60,267 nt of DNA from JALZKA01 sp963721645 (GTDB taxonomy: Bacteria > Actinomycetota > Thermoleophilia > Solirubrobacterales > 70-9). Positions 23,961-32,789 of the stretch are shown here, in pieces. How positions within the stretch are numbered: position 1 is the stretch's first letter; the number at the start of each line of letters is the position of its first letter. The translations under genes and the position numbers were made by a program. Where the stretch lies: the NCBI GenBank assembly GCA_963721645.1, contig CAVRJK010000003.1, forward strand, positions 1-60,267, given 5' to 3'. The notes under the pieces were generated by a model, which did not search any database, was not told the origin of the DNA, and saw only the letters and a list, made by a program, of their open reading frames with translations.

Positions 23961-26279
23961 TCAGGCCTTCGGGCGGGTGCCGGCCTTCTTCGTCCGGGCG
24001 GTCCCGGGCGACGGAGGCTTGCGCGTGCGCGCGGTGGCGCGCTTCTTCGCCGGTGCCTTCTTGGCAGTCGACTTCTTGCTCTTCGGCTTGTCGCCGTTCT
24101 CGGCGGCCGTTGATGCCTTGGCGGCCTCGCGGGCTTCCTTGGCGGCTTGTCGCTCAGCGCGCTTCTCGCGCATCTCGACCATCGTCGGGCAATCGTCGTT
24201 CAGGCAAAGCTTCCATGGGCGGCCGCGGAAGCCCTTGACGGTGAGCCGCGGGCGCGTGTCGCAGACCGAGCAGCTCTCCTCGAGGCGCCAGAGCTCGTAG
24301 CCGCGGCCGGGCAACGGGCCGGAGTTGCGACAGGAGTCGGCGTGATCGGGCTCGTCGCGGTTGTAGCCCTCGCAACCCCAGAAGCGCTTGCCGCCCTTCA
24401 GGTCGATGACGCGCAGACGGTTGGGCGCGCCGTCCTCGTGAACGGTGCGGCCGAGCCCTGCGCAGACCTCGCAGTTGCCGATGAACTTGTCCTCGTCCAT
24501 CCCCGCCCAGACCACCTTGGCGAGGTCCTCGGACTGGTCCTGCATCTCCTTGGTGGTGCCGTGGAGCATCTCGCGGCTCTCTGCCAGGACCGCGTCCTTC
24601 GTCATCTCGCCCGCGGCGATCTTGTCCATGTCGGCCTCGAGCTCCGCGGTCATCTCGGGAGTCGCCATGCGCGGCACGTACTGCTTGAACGCCTTGTACA
24701 TCGCGATACCCGTCTCGGACGGGATCGGCGGGTTCGAGTAGACGTAGCCGCGGTCGTAAAGCTTTTGGATGATGTCGGCGCGCGTCGCCTTGGTGCCCAG
24801 ACCGCGCTCCTCCATGAGCTCGATGAGCTTGCCCTGGCTGATGCGCGAAGGCGGCTGAGTCTCCTTGCCGATCGACCACGGCTCGCCGTCGAGCGGCAGC
24901 TCCTGGCCCGCCACGAGCGCCGGGATTTCCTCGTCGCCGGAGCGCGCGTAGGTGTAGATCTTTGCGAAGCCGGCGTCGACGACAACCGAGCCGCGGACGA
25001 AGTAGCTCTCCGAGCCCGCCTCGATGTTCGCGCGGGTTGACTCTGAGATCATGGGCGGTGCGAAGGTGGCGATGAAGCGGCGGACGACAAGCTCGTAGAC
25101 GCGGCGCTTCGGTCCCTCGTCCAGGGCGCCGGGATAGACGGCCTGCGTCGGATAGATCGGCGGGTGGTCGGTGGTCTCCTTCTTGCCGCGCGTCGCCTCC
25201 ATCGGGCCGTCGAGAACGAAGGCTCCCGCCTCGAACTCGGGGATCCGGACCATCTGCTGGACCAGCTCGCGCGTGTTAAGCGACTTCGGATAGACCGTGT
25301 TGTCGGTACGCGGATAGGAGATGAAGCCGTCCATGTAGAGGTCCTCGGCGATCCGCATCGCCGAGGCGGGCGTGATGCCGAGGCGGCTGGAGGCGTCAGT
25401 CGTAAAGGCGGTGGTGTTGAGCGGAGTCGGAGGCTTTCGCGAGTTCTTGCGAGCCGTGACGTCCTTGACCACGCCGGGGCTCTTGGTGCCCGCGAGCGCG
25501 GCGTTCGCCTCGGCCTCGTCCCAGAACTTGTCGGTGGCGTGGTGCGCCTCGAACGACCCGTCGGGATGCTCGAACTTCGCAAAGACCTCCCAGAAGGGCT
25601 TGGGAACGTGGGCCCGGCGCTCGAGCTCGCGCTCGACGACCAGGCCGAGGCTCGGGCTCTGCACGCGGCCAACCGAGAGAAAGTTGGAACCGAAGCGGCG
25701 CGTTGCGAGCGAGACCGCGCGGGTGAGCGTGGCGCCCCAGATCAGGTCGATGTCCTGGCGCGCGGCGCCGGCATAGGCGAGTTCGTAGGAGAGGTCGTCG
25801 AGCTCTGAAAAGGCGCGCTCGATCTCTTCCTTGGTGAGGGCCGAGTAGCGGGCGCGCCTGACGGGAGGGCGCTCCTCGATCAGGCCGTCGACGATCTTGG
25901 GGTTTGACTCCATCGCCTGCTGAAGCGCCTCGTGGCCGATCAATTCGCCTTCGCGGTCGAAGTCGGTTGCGATCACCACAGAGTCGGCTTCCTTGGCGAG
26001 CTTTCGGACTGCCTTGACCACGTTCTTGTCGGTCGGCTCGGGGATGAGCGTCGCGTCGATCAGGTCGTGGAGGTCCGTCTTTTGCCAGTTCGAGTAGTCG
26101 TCCGGGAAGGCGACCCCCATCACGTGGCCCTTGAGCCCGACGGTGCGATGCTCGCCCTCGGAATCGCTCCATGTATAGAACGGAACCTTGTAGGTGGCGT
26201 CATCCTTCGCCGAGCCGGAGCTCAGGATGTCCGCGATCTTCTTCGCGGAGTTGTTCTTCTCGGTGATGATGAGGCGCAT
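23961..26279 (-). CDS. topA: Type IA DNA topoisomerase I, archaeal-type
   Basis: 772-residue enzyme relaxing negative supercoils through a 5'-phosphotyrosine intermediate. The N-terminal TOPRIM (MRLIITEKNNSAKKIADIL, ATDFDREGELIG) and central domains (GAARQDIDLIWGATLTR, SVGRVQSPSLGLVV) lead to the active-site Tyr in ISYPRTDNTVYPKSL. These sequences are those of archaeal TopA; bacterial TopA has a YMRTDS-type motif. C-terminal zinc-ribbon cysteines lie in CEVC, FWGC, CSVC and LCLNDDC. A Lys/Ala/Pro-rich tail of about 60 residues follows, as in actinobacterial TopA. An open frame continues upstream to 27467 but is antisense to the next gene. ATG 26279 starts the conserved domain. Confidence 0.92.
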   Translation of the reverse strand: MRLIITEKNNSAKKIADILSSGSAKDDATYKVPFYTWSDSEGEHRTVGLKGHVMGVAFPDDYSNWQKTDLHDLIDATLIPEPTDKNVVKAVRKLAKEADSVVIATDFDREGELIGHEALQQAMESNPKIVDGLIEERPPVRRARYSALTKEEIERAFSELDDLSYELAYAGAARQDIDLIWGATLTRAVSLATRRFGSNFLSVGRVQSPSLGLVVERELERRAHVPKPFWEVFAKFEHPDGSFEAHHATDKFWDEAEANAALAGTKSPGVVKDVTARKNSRKPPTPLNTTAFTTDASSRLGITPASAMRIAEDLYMDGFISYPRTDNTVYPKSLNTRELVQQMVRIPEFEAGAFVLDGPMEATRGKKETTDHPPIYPTQAVYPGALDEGPKRRVYELVVRRFIATFAPPMISESTRANIEAGSESYFVRGSVVVDAGFAKIYTYARSGDEEIPALVAGQELPLDGEPWSIGKETQPPSRISQGKLIELMEERGLGTKATRADIIQKLYDRGYVYSNPPIPSETGIAMYKAFKQYVPRMATPEMTAELEADMDKIAAGEMTKDAVLAESREMLHGTTKEMQDQSEDLAKVVWAGMDEDKFIGNCEVCAGLGRTVHEDGAPNRLRVIDLKGGKRFWGCEGYNRDEPDHADSCRNSGPLPGRGYELWRLEESCSVCDTRPRLTVKGFRGRPWKLCLNDDCPTMVEMREKRAERQAAKEAREAAKASTAAENGDKPKSKKSTAKKAPAKKRATARTRKPPSPGTARTKKAGTRPKA

Positions 26280-26411
26280 CGGCGGCGAGAGTAGCAAGGG
26301 GATTTCGGCTGCAGATCCGCCCTCACTGCTCGCCCCGTAGGGGCGGATGCCTGTTTGAGCGCTCTGCGCGAAAGCTTCCGGTGCCGGTAGGTATCTAAAT
26401 TCGACAGCGCT

Positions 26412-27512
26412 TTGAATCAGCCGCAGTACCACCTCGCGCAGCTCAACATCGGCCGTCTCGTGGCACCGGTCGACTCGCCTGTCGTCGCGGAGTTCATGGC
26501 TCTCCTGGATCCCGTGAACGCTCTCGCAGACTCTGCGCCGGGATTTGTGTGGCGACTCCAGACCGATGAGGGGAACGCAACGTCGCTCCATATATACGGG
26601 GACGACACGCTGAACGTGAACATGTCCGTCTGGGACTCGAAGCAAGCGCTCTGGAACTACGTGTACGCGAGTGACCACCTGGCCGTGATGCGCCGCAGGC
26701 GTGAGTGGTTCAAGCGGATCGAGCAGTTCATGTGCCTTTGGTGGGTGCCGGCCGGTCACCTGCCGGACATCCCCGAGGCGGAAGAGCGACTCACCCTCCT
26801 TCGCGAGCACGGGCCCGGCCCCGCGTCCTTCACCTTCAAAGAGGACTTCCCGGCGCCCGGCGACGTGGCGCCCGAGGTCATCGTCTTCGACTGCGACGGC
26901 GTGCTCGTCGATTCCGAGCCGATCACGGCCGAGGTCATGGCTGAGCTGATCACCGAGATCGGAGTGCCGACCACACCCGAGGACGTGATGCATGAGTACG
27001 TGGGCGACTGGTGGCCCGACTCGATGCGAAAGATCGAGGAGAAGCTCGGGGACCCGTTGCCCCCGGATTTCACCGAGACGTACCGGACCCGCCAGGACGC
27101 CGCGCTGTCGGAGGGCGTCGAGCCCGTAGCCGGCGTGATCGAGGTCGTCGACGCAATCGAGGCAGCGGGCCTTAAAACGTGCGTCGCCTCCAACGGACCG
27201 CATCCGAAGATGGAGATCACGATGGGATCGGCCGGCATCCGCGAGCGGTTTGAGGGCCGCATCTTCAGCTCGGCCGACGTCGAGCGCGGAAAGCCGGCGC
27301 CCGACCTCTTCCTTCACGTCGCTGAGCGAATGGGCGTCGCGCCCGAGGCCTGCGTGGTCGTCGAGGATTCGGCGCTCGGCGTGCGTGGTGCGCGAGCGGC
27401 CGGGATGCCGGCCTACGGCTATACGGGAACCGCGCCTGCTTCGAAGCTCGCAGCGGCCGGTGCCCACACCTTCGATTCCATGGCTGAGCTTCCCGGCGTA
27501 CTCGGACTCTGA
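26412..27512 (+). CDS. DUF3291 - HAD hydrolase fusion protein
   Basis: 366 residues. The N-terminal part (1 to about 145) is DUF3291 (YHLAQLNIGRL, LDPVNALADSAPGFVWRLQT, VNMSVWDSKQALWNYVY, LWWVPAGHLPDI). The C-terminal part (about 155-366) is a complete HAD phosphatase of the beta-phosphoglucomutase/CbbY class: motif I DCDGVLVDSEP, motif II ASNG, motif III Lys in RGKPAPD, motif IV VVEDSALGV. The two families normally occur as separate proteins. The start is TTG 26412, the only start that keeps the first DUF3291 strand. Substrate unknown. Confidence 0.85.
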   Translation: MNQPQYHLAQLNIGRLVAPVDSPVVAEFMALLDPVNALADSAPGFVWRLQTDEGNATSLHIYGDDTLNVNMSVWDSKQALWNYVYASDHLAVMRRRREWFKRIEQFMCLWWVPAGHLPDIPEAEERLTLLREHGPGPASFTFKEDFPAPGDVAPEVIVFDCDGVLVDSEPITAEVMAELITEIGVPTTPEDVMHEYVGDWWPDSMRKIEEKLGDPLPPDFTETYRTRQDAALSEGVEPVAGVIEVVDAIEAAGLKTCVASNGPHPKMEITMGSAGIRERFEGRIFSSADVERGKPAPDLFLHVAERMGVAPEACVVVEDSALGVRGARAAGMPAYGYTGTAPASKLAAAGAHTFDSMAELPGVLGL

Positions 27513-27532
27513 CCCTCACTAACCTCAGGTAC

Positions 27533-28282
27533 ATGCCCGCCCAGGCCTACGCCGGCAAGGAATGCGTCTGCCAATTCCGCAAAGGGATCTGCGATCAGTC
27601 CTGCGTTCGGGACATGCTCGAGACACCGTTCTACATCGCGTGCCTGAAGCTGACCGGCCGCAAGTGCCTGGTCATCGGTGGCGGCGATGTCGGGCTCGAA
27701 AAGGTCGAGGGCCTCTTGGCCTGCGACGGCGACGTCATGGTGATCGCGCCCGATGCCTGCGAGGGCGTCGAGTCGCTCGCAAAGGAAGGCTCGATCGAGT
27801 GGGTCCGCCGCGCTTACGAACCGACCGACCTCGAAGGCAAGTTCATGGTCATCGCTGCGACCAACGACTCCGAGGTGAACATCGGCGTCTTCTACGACGC
27901 CGAGAAGCGCGCGATGCTGGCAAACGTCGTCGACGTCCCGCCGCTCTGCAACTTCATCCTCCCCGCCATCGTCCGCACCGGCCCGCTCGCGATCGCGATC
28001 TCGACGGCCGGCGCCTCCCCCGCGCTGGCCAAGCGCATGAAGCGCGAGATCTCCGAGCTCTTCGGCGAGCCGTACGCGCGCCTCGCGATCATGCTGAACG
28101 ACGCGCGCGGCTGGGCGAAGGGCAACCTGCCGACCTACCAGGACCGGAAAGTCTTCTTCGAGGGCATCGTGAACGGCGAGCCCGACCCGGTCGAGCTGGT
28201 CCGCGAAGGTCGTGAAGCCGAAGTGCTCGAGCTGATCGAGCAGGCCAAGGGCCGCACCGTCGCGGCACCCGCTGCCAATTAG
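27533..28282 (+). CDS. Precorrin-2 dehydrogenase/sirohydrochlorin ferrochelatase-like protein
   Basis: 249-residue Met8/SirC/CysG-N family protein, converting precorrin-2 to sirohydrochlorin with NAD, and possibly inserting iron, for siroheme. The Rossmann motif is LVIGGGDVGLEKVEGL (about 46-61), with IAATND and VDVPPLCNFILPA motifs and AISTAGASPALAKRMK typical of the dimer domain. An N-terminal extension of about 30 residues has four Cys in the pattern C-x-C-x6-C-x3-C (KECVCQF, GICDQSC), not usual for the family and possibly a metal site. It lies 20 bases after the DUF3291-HAD gene, probably in one operon. Confidence 0.88.
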   Translation: MPAQAYAGKECVCQFRKGICDQSCVRDMLETPFYIACLKLTGRKCLVIGGGDVGLEKVEGLLACDGDVMVIAPDACEGVESLAKEGSIEWVRRAYEPTDLEGKFMVIAATNDSEVNIGVFYDAEKRAMLANVVDVPPLCNFILPAIVRTGPLAIAISTAGASPALAKRMKREISELFGEPYARLAIMLNDARGWAKGNLPTYQDRKVFFEGIVNGEPDPVELVREGREAEVLELIEQAKGRTVAAPAAN

Positions 28283-28406
28283 CGGCCTCCCGGCGCGAAA
28301 GTTGTCACATCCGGCGCCTGCTCAGACCGCCGCGATCCTCAGCGTCCTCGACAGGCTGAACTGAGGCCGGAGTCCGCTCCACCCGTCCCGGCGCCCCGTG
28401 GGCTGC

Positions 28407-29342
28407 TCAGGCGGCGGGCAGAGCGAAGAAAGCTACGGCCGCAAAGTGCGTCGCCGCGGCAACGATCACGAGCGCGTGAAAGATCTCGTGGTAGCCAAAG
28501 ACCGTGGGCGAGGGGTCTGGACGACCGACCGCGTAGACGACGGCGCCCGTTGCGTAGAGCGCTCCGCCTCCGGCGATCAAGAGCCCTGCGACGAGCCCCG
28601 TCTCCGCGATGATCGCGGGAAACCCGACGGCGCCGATCAACCCGACCGCCACGTAGACGCTCGCCGAGATCCACTTGGGAGAGTCCGTCCAGACAAGCTC
28701 GACGATCGTTCCGGCAAGGGCGCCCCCCCAGACCGCGATCAGGAGTGTGGTTGCAAGCGGCGGCTCCATCACGAGAACCGCGAACGGAGTGAGCGTTCCA
28801 GCGATCAAGAAGAAGATCATCGTGTGGTCGAGCCGGCGCATCCAGCGGCGAGACGATTGCCGCTTCCAGTTCACGCGGTGGTACAGCGCGCTCACGCCAA
28901 AAAGGGCGGACAGACTGGCTGCGTAGATCGCAACAGACGCGCGAGCGTCGGCTCCGTTGGCCAGGATGATCAGGGTCGCGCCCAGGACAAGCGAGACGAA
29001 GAACGCGTACTCGTGCGAGACGCCGCGGAGGCGAGGCTTTACCTTGGCGATCGCATCGGCGGCGGCTTCCTTGGCATCCGCCATCGTCTCCAGCGCTGCG
29101 TCGCGCCTCTCCACCATGGCGTCCCGCGCCACGTCGCGTTTTTCTGCCATCGCGTCGCGCGCCACGTCGCGTTTCTCTGCCATGGCGTCGCGCGCCACTT
29201 CGCGCTTTTCCGCCATGGCGTCGCGCGCCATGTCGCGCCTCTCCGCCATGTTCTCGAGCGCGGCGTCCTTCTTTTCGGCCATTGCGTCCATCGCCGCCTC
29301 GCGCTTTTCGGCGATGTTCTCGAGTGGTCCCTTTGCCTCCAT
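28407..29342 (-). CDS. Hemolysin III/PAQR family membrane protein with 11-residue repeat N-terminus
   Basis: 311 residues from ATG 29342 (an in-frame ATG at 29411 would add 23 residues but lies against the NrdR box). Residues about 10-98 are eight copies of an 11-residue repeat, consensus AEKRDVARDAM, predicted to form a long amphipathic helix of hendecad type. Residues about 105-311 form a seven-helix hemolysin III/PAQR domain (SALYHRVNW, RRLDHTMIFFLIAGTLTPFA, FGYHEIFHALV) with the His residues that bind metal in PAQR proteins. Hemolysin III proteins usually lack such a tail. The biological role is uncertain. Confidence 0.85.
   Translation of the reverse strand: MEAKGPLENIAEKREAAMDAMAEKKDAALENMAERRDMARDAMAEKREVARDAMAEKRDVARDAMAEKRDVARDAMVERRDAALETMADAKEAAADAIAKVKPRLRGVSHEYAFFVSLVLGATLIILANGADARASVAIYAASLSALFGVSALYHRVNWKRQSSRRWMRRLDHTMIFFLIAGTLTPFAVLVMEPPLATTLLIAVWGGALAGTIVELVWTDSPKWISASVYVAVGLIGAVGFPAIIAETGLVAGLLIAGGGALYATGAVVYAVGRPDPSPTVFGYHEIFHALVIVAAATHFAAVAFFALPAA
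29049..29312 (-). repeat. Tandem 33-bp repeat encoding eight AEKRDVARDAM-like units
   Basis: Eight contiguous 33-base units inside the hemolysin III gene. The central units (AEKREVARDAM, AEKRDVARDAM twice) are nearly identical at the DNA level and the outer ones are more diverged, which indicates expansion from the middle by slippage or unequal crossing-over. Confidence 0.9.
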
Positions 29343-29418
29343 GTCAAGGAATTCTGACCCATAGGGGAAATGACCGCGCCGGAACCTCCGCATGAGGGCA
29401 ATCCGTGCCATACTTATG

Positions 29419-29432
29419 CGCTATATATAGCG
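29419..29432. promoter_or_regulatory. Candidate NrdR box
   Basis: Perfect palindrome CGCTATATATAGCG, 44 bases before the nrdR start and just upstream of the divergent hemolysin III gene. It matches the core of known NrdR boxes (CTATATATAG within ACAC/GTGT flanks). NrdR represses ribonucleotide reductase genes when dATP binds its ATP-cone, so this is probably an autoregulatory operator for nrdR-nrdJ. A clear second box at the usual spacing of about three helical turns is not visible; only a weak CGCTATGACT at 29449-29458. Confidence 0.65.
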
Positions 29433-29475
29433 TGTCTACAGTTATCGGCGCTATGACTGGGGTAGAATGTCATAG

Positions 29476-29931
29476 ATGATCTGCCCCGAATGCCACGCGC
29501 AAACCCACGTCGTCGAGTCGCGGTCGGCTGATGGAGGCACGGCGGTGCGCCGCCGCCGGGAGTGCACGTCGTGCGATTTCAGGTTCACGACCTTCGAGCG
29601 CGGGACCTCCAGGCTCCAGGTGGTCAAGCGAAGCGGCCGGCGCCAGCCGTTCGACGGGGAAAAGCTCAAAGAAGCGCTGACGCGAGCTGCCCATAAGCGG
29701 GAGGTCACCGACTCGCAGATCTCCGGCATCGTCGCCCGTGTCGAGGAGGAGGCCGCCGACCGCGGCGGGGTCATTCCGGCGGAGCGAATCGGTGAGCTTT
29801 GTCTTGAGCGCCTCGGCGGAATAGATCGGGGCGCTTACTTTCAGTTCGCGGGCACCTTGCCCGAAATCACACCGGAAATTGGGTTGTTCCCGGCAACGGA
29901 TTCCGTCCGGCGCGAAGAGGACAGTCCATAA
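29476..29931 (+). CDS. nrdR: Transcriptional repressor NrdR
   Basis: 151-residue repressor of ribonucleotide reductase genes. The N-terminal zinc ribbon (MICPECHAQTHVVESR, then ECTSCDFRFTTFE) has two CxxC pairs. An ATP-cone domain follows (LQVVKRSGRRQPFDGEKLKEAL to about residue 135). Length and organisation are standard. It is 47 bases upstream of nrdJ on the same strand and downstream of a candidate NrdR box, so it probably forms an autoregulated nrdR-nrdJ operon that senses ATP/dATP. Confidence 0.96.
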   Translation: MICPECHAQTHVVESRSADGGTAVRRRRECTSCDFRFTTFERGTSRLQVVKRSGRRQPFDGEKLKEALTRAAHKREVTDSQISGIVARVEEEAADRGGVIPAERIGELCLERLGGIDRGAYFQFAGTLPEITPEIGLFPATDSVRREEDSP

Positions 29932-29978
29932 CCCGCTAAACGCGGGTACGTCCGCCAGCAGAGGAGAGATTTTTCTAG

Positions 29979-32774
29979 ATGTCCACCACCAGCACACACA
30001 CAGACGGAATCAAGGTCGAGCGCCGGCACACGACGCCCGGAGTCCACCCCTTCGACGAGATCGAATGGGAGTTCCGCGACGCTGTAATCGGCGACCCGGA
30101 GAACCCCGCGTTCGAGCAGCGCGGAGTCGAGTTCCCGGTCACCTGGTCCCAGAACGCCACCAACATCGTCGCCCAGAAGTACTTCCGTGGCCGCATGGGC
30201 TCAGACGAGCGCGAGTCTTCCGTCCGCCAGATGATCGGCCGCGTCTCCGGCACGATCGCCGGCTGGGGCCGCGAGGGTGGTTACTTCGCGACCGACGAGG
30301 ACGGCGATGCCTTCGAGGCAGAGCTCACGCACATCCTCCTCCACCAGAAGGCTGCCTTCAACTCTCCCGTCTGGTTCAACGTCGGCTTCGAGGAGCGCCC
30401 GCAGTGCTCCGCCTGCTTCATCCTCTCCGTCCAGGACACGATGGAGTCGATCCTCGACTGGAACACCAAGGAAGGCCAGATCTTCCGCGGTGGCTCCGGC
30501 TCCGGGATCAACCTCTCGAACATCCGCGGCTCGGTCGAGCATCTCTCCAAGGGCGGCTACGCCTCGGGCCCCGTCTCCTTCATGCGTGGCGCCGACGCCT
30601 GGGCCGGCACGATCAAGTCCGGCGGCAAGACCCGCCGCGCCGCGAAGATGGTCGTCCTCGATATCGATCATCCGGACATCGAGCACTTCATCTGGTGCAA
30701 GGCCAAGGAGGAGGACAAGGCAGCCGCCCTCCGCGACGCCGGCTTCGACATGTCGATCGACGGCGAGGGCTTTACCTCCATCCAGTACCAGAACGCCAAC
30801 AACTCGGTCCGCGTGACCGACGACTTCATGAAGGCCTATGAGGCCGGCGAGTCGTGGGACCTCACCGCCCGCAACGGCGGCGAGACGGTCAAGACCGTCG
30901 ATGCGAAGGACCTGATGAAGCAGGTGGCCGACGCCGCGTGGCGCTGCGCCGATCCCGGCATTCAGTACGACACGACGATCAACAACTGGCACACCTGTCC
31001 GAACTCGGGCCGGATCAACGCGTCGAATCCGTGCTCTGAGTACATGCACGTCGACGACTCGGCCTGCAACCTGGCGTCGCTCAACCTCATGCGCTTCCGT
31101 CGCGCGGACGGCACGTTCGACACCGAGGACTTCGAGCACGCGGTGGACATCGTCTTCCTCGCGCAGGAGATCGTCGTCAGCCCGTCGAGCTATCCAACCG
31201 AGAAGATCGGCGAGAACGCCCGCGCGTTCCGCCAGCTCGGCCTCGGCTACGCGAACCTCGGCGCCTACCTCATGTCGAACGGCCTGCCGTACGACTCCGA
31301 TGAAGGCCGCGCCGTCGCCGCGGCGATCACCGCCCTCATGACCGGGCGCGGCTACCGCAAGTCGGCCGAGGTCGCGGCCGCGGTCGGCGCGTACGACGCG
31401 TATGCCGAGAACCGCGAACCGCACAACAAGGTGATGCGGATGCACCGCGACGCGGCGTACGAGCTCGAGGAGGAGGTCGACACCGAACTCCTGGACGCGG
31501 CTCGGCGCAGCTGGGACGAGGCGGTCGAGCTCGGCGAAGAGCACGGCTATCGCAACGCCCAGGCGACGGTGCTCGCTCCGACCGGAACGATCTCGTTCCT
31601 CATGGACTGCGACACGACTGGCATCGAGCCCGACTTCTCGCTGGTCAAGTTCAAGGAGCTGGTCGGTGGCGGCCAGATGACCATCGTCAACCGCTCGGTG
31701 CCGCTGGCGCTTAGGAACCTCGGCTACGGCGACGCCGAAATCGCCCAGATCGAGGCTCACATCAACGAACACTCGACCATCGTCGGCGCTCCGGCGCTGA
31801 AGGACGAACACCTCGAGGTGTTCGACGTCGCCGTGGGCCAGCGCGCGATCTCGCACATGGGCCACATCAAGATGATGTCCGCGACCCAGCCGTTCATCTC
31901 GGGCGCGATCTCGAAGACGGTCAACCTGCCGCAGACGGCCACGGTCGAGGACATCGCCGATGCCTACGCCGAGGCTTGGCGTGGCGGGGTCAAGGCGCTC
32001 GCCATCTACCGCGACGGCTCGAAGACCGCTCAGGCGCTCCGCACCGACGCGCAGTCAGATGGCGAGATCGAGGCGGCAACCGAAGCCGCCCCGGTCCCTG
32101 CCCGGCACAAGATGCCGGTCGAGCGCGAGTCGATCACGCACAAGTTCTCGCTGGGCGGGCACGAGGGATACATCACCGCCGGCAAGTACGAGGACGGCTC
32201 GGTCGGCGAGATCTTCCTCACCGACATCGGCAAGGAAGGCTCGACGATCAAGGGCCTCATGAACGCGTTCGCGACCGCGGTGTCGATCGGCCTCCAGTAC
32301 GGGGTGCCGCTCGAGACGCTGGTCGAGAAGTTCGCCTACGTGCGCTTCGAGCCGGAGGGGATCACCAAGAACCCGGAGATCCCGTTCGCGAAGTCGCTCC
32401 CCGACTACATCATGCGCTGGCTCGCATCGAGGTTCCTCGACGCGGACTACCAGGAGGAGCTCGGCATCCTGACGCCCGAGGTCCGGGCGCGAAAGGAAGC
32501 GCAGCAGACGCTCTTCGTCAACGAGGGTCCCGCGCCGATGTCAGCAGGAGCCGAAGGCGAGGACGGCGGTGCCGCCGAGCCGAAGAACGGAGTCGCCAAC
32601 GGTGGCGCCTCCGTCGCTCCAACCGCGGCGCTCACCGACACGCCCCCGGTCCGCCCGGCCCGCATGCGCGGCCTGGAGCTTGGCCCGGCGTGCGACCAAT
32701 GCGGCGGCATGATGCAGCGCACGGGCTCGTGTTACACATGCTCAAGCTGCGGCAACAACACCGGCTGCGGCTGA
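29979..32774 (+). CDS. nrdJ: Vitamin B12-dependent ribonucleotide reductase (class II)
   Basis: 931-residue class II reductase, converting ribonucleotides to deoxyribonucleotides through a cobalamin-generated thiyl radical; it works with or without oxygen. Catalytic-barrel motifs are visible: QCSACFILSVQDTMESI, FRGGSGSGINLSNIRG, NPCSEYMHVDDSACNLASLNL and ATVLAPTGTISFLMDCDTTGIEPDFSLV. The C-terminal region (from about 690) carries the KFSLGGHEGYIT domain, a low-complexity linker and a Cys-rich end (CDQCGGMMQRTGSCYTCSSC) typical of NrdJ redox/zinc tails. GAGGAGA lies upstream of the ATG. A strong terminator follows. No B12 riboswitch is visible in the 47-base gap to nrdR. Confidence 0.96.
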   Translation: MSTTSTHTDGIKVERRHTTPGVHPFDEIEWEFRDAVIGDPENPAFEQRGVEFPVTWSQNATNIVAQKYFRGRMGSDERESSVRQMIGRVSGTIAGWGREGGYFATDEDGDAFEAELTHILLHQKAAFNSPVWFNVGFEERPQCSACFILSVQDTMESILDWNTKEGQIFRGGSGSGINLSNIRGSVEHLSKGGYASGPVSFMRGADAWAGTIKSGGKTRRAAKMVVLDIDHPDIEHFIWCKAKEEDKAAALRDAGFDMSIDGEGFTSIQYQNANNSVRVTDDFMKAYEAGESWDLTARNGGETVKTVDAKDLMKQVADAAWRCADPGIQYDTTINNWHTCPNSGRINASNPCSEYMHVDDSACNLASLNLMRFRRADGTFDTEDFEHAVDIVFLAQEIVVSPSSYPTEKIGENARAFRQLGLGYANLGAYLMSNGLPYDSDEGRAVAAAITALMTGRGYRKSAEVAAAVGAYDAYAENREPHNKVMRMHRDAAYELEEEVDTELLDAARRSWDEAVELGEEHGYRNAQATVLAPTGTISFLMDCDTTGIEPDFSLVKFKELVGGGQMTIVNRSVPLALRNLGYGDAEIAQIEAHINEHSTIVGAPALKDEHLEVFDVAVGQRAISHMGHIKMMSATQPFISGAISKTVNLPQTATVEDIADAYAEAWRGGVKALAIYRDGSKTAQALRTDAQSDGEIEAATEAAPVPARHKMPVERESITHKFSLGGHEGYITAGKYEDGSVGEIFLTDIGKEGSTIKGLMNAFATAVSIGLQYGVPLETLVEKFAYVRFEPEGITKNPEIPFAKSLPDYIMRWLASRFLDADYQEELGILTPEVRARKEAQQTLFVNEGPAPMSAGAEGEDGGAAEPKNGVANGGASVAPTAALTDTPPVRPARMRGLELGPACDQCGGMMQRTGSCYTCSSCGNNTGCG

Positions 32775-32789
32775 GCGCCCTTCGTCGTT

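Noticed and set aside
12815..26405. TATCTAA as a shared -10 element before genes at 5961, 12869 and 26412
   Set aside because: Three occurrences are too few, positions relative to the starts differ, and no matching -35 element is seen.
26280..27467. Upstream extension of topA by about 395 residues
   Set aside because: Antisense to the DUF3291-HAD gene; TopA homology begins exactly at the ATG at 26279.
29931..29979. Possible cobalamin riboswitch before nrdJ
   Set aside because: The gap is only 47 bases and has no B12-box sequence.
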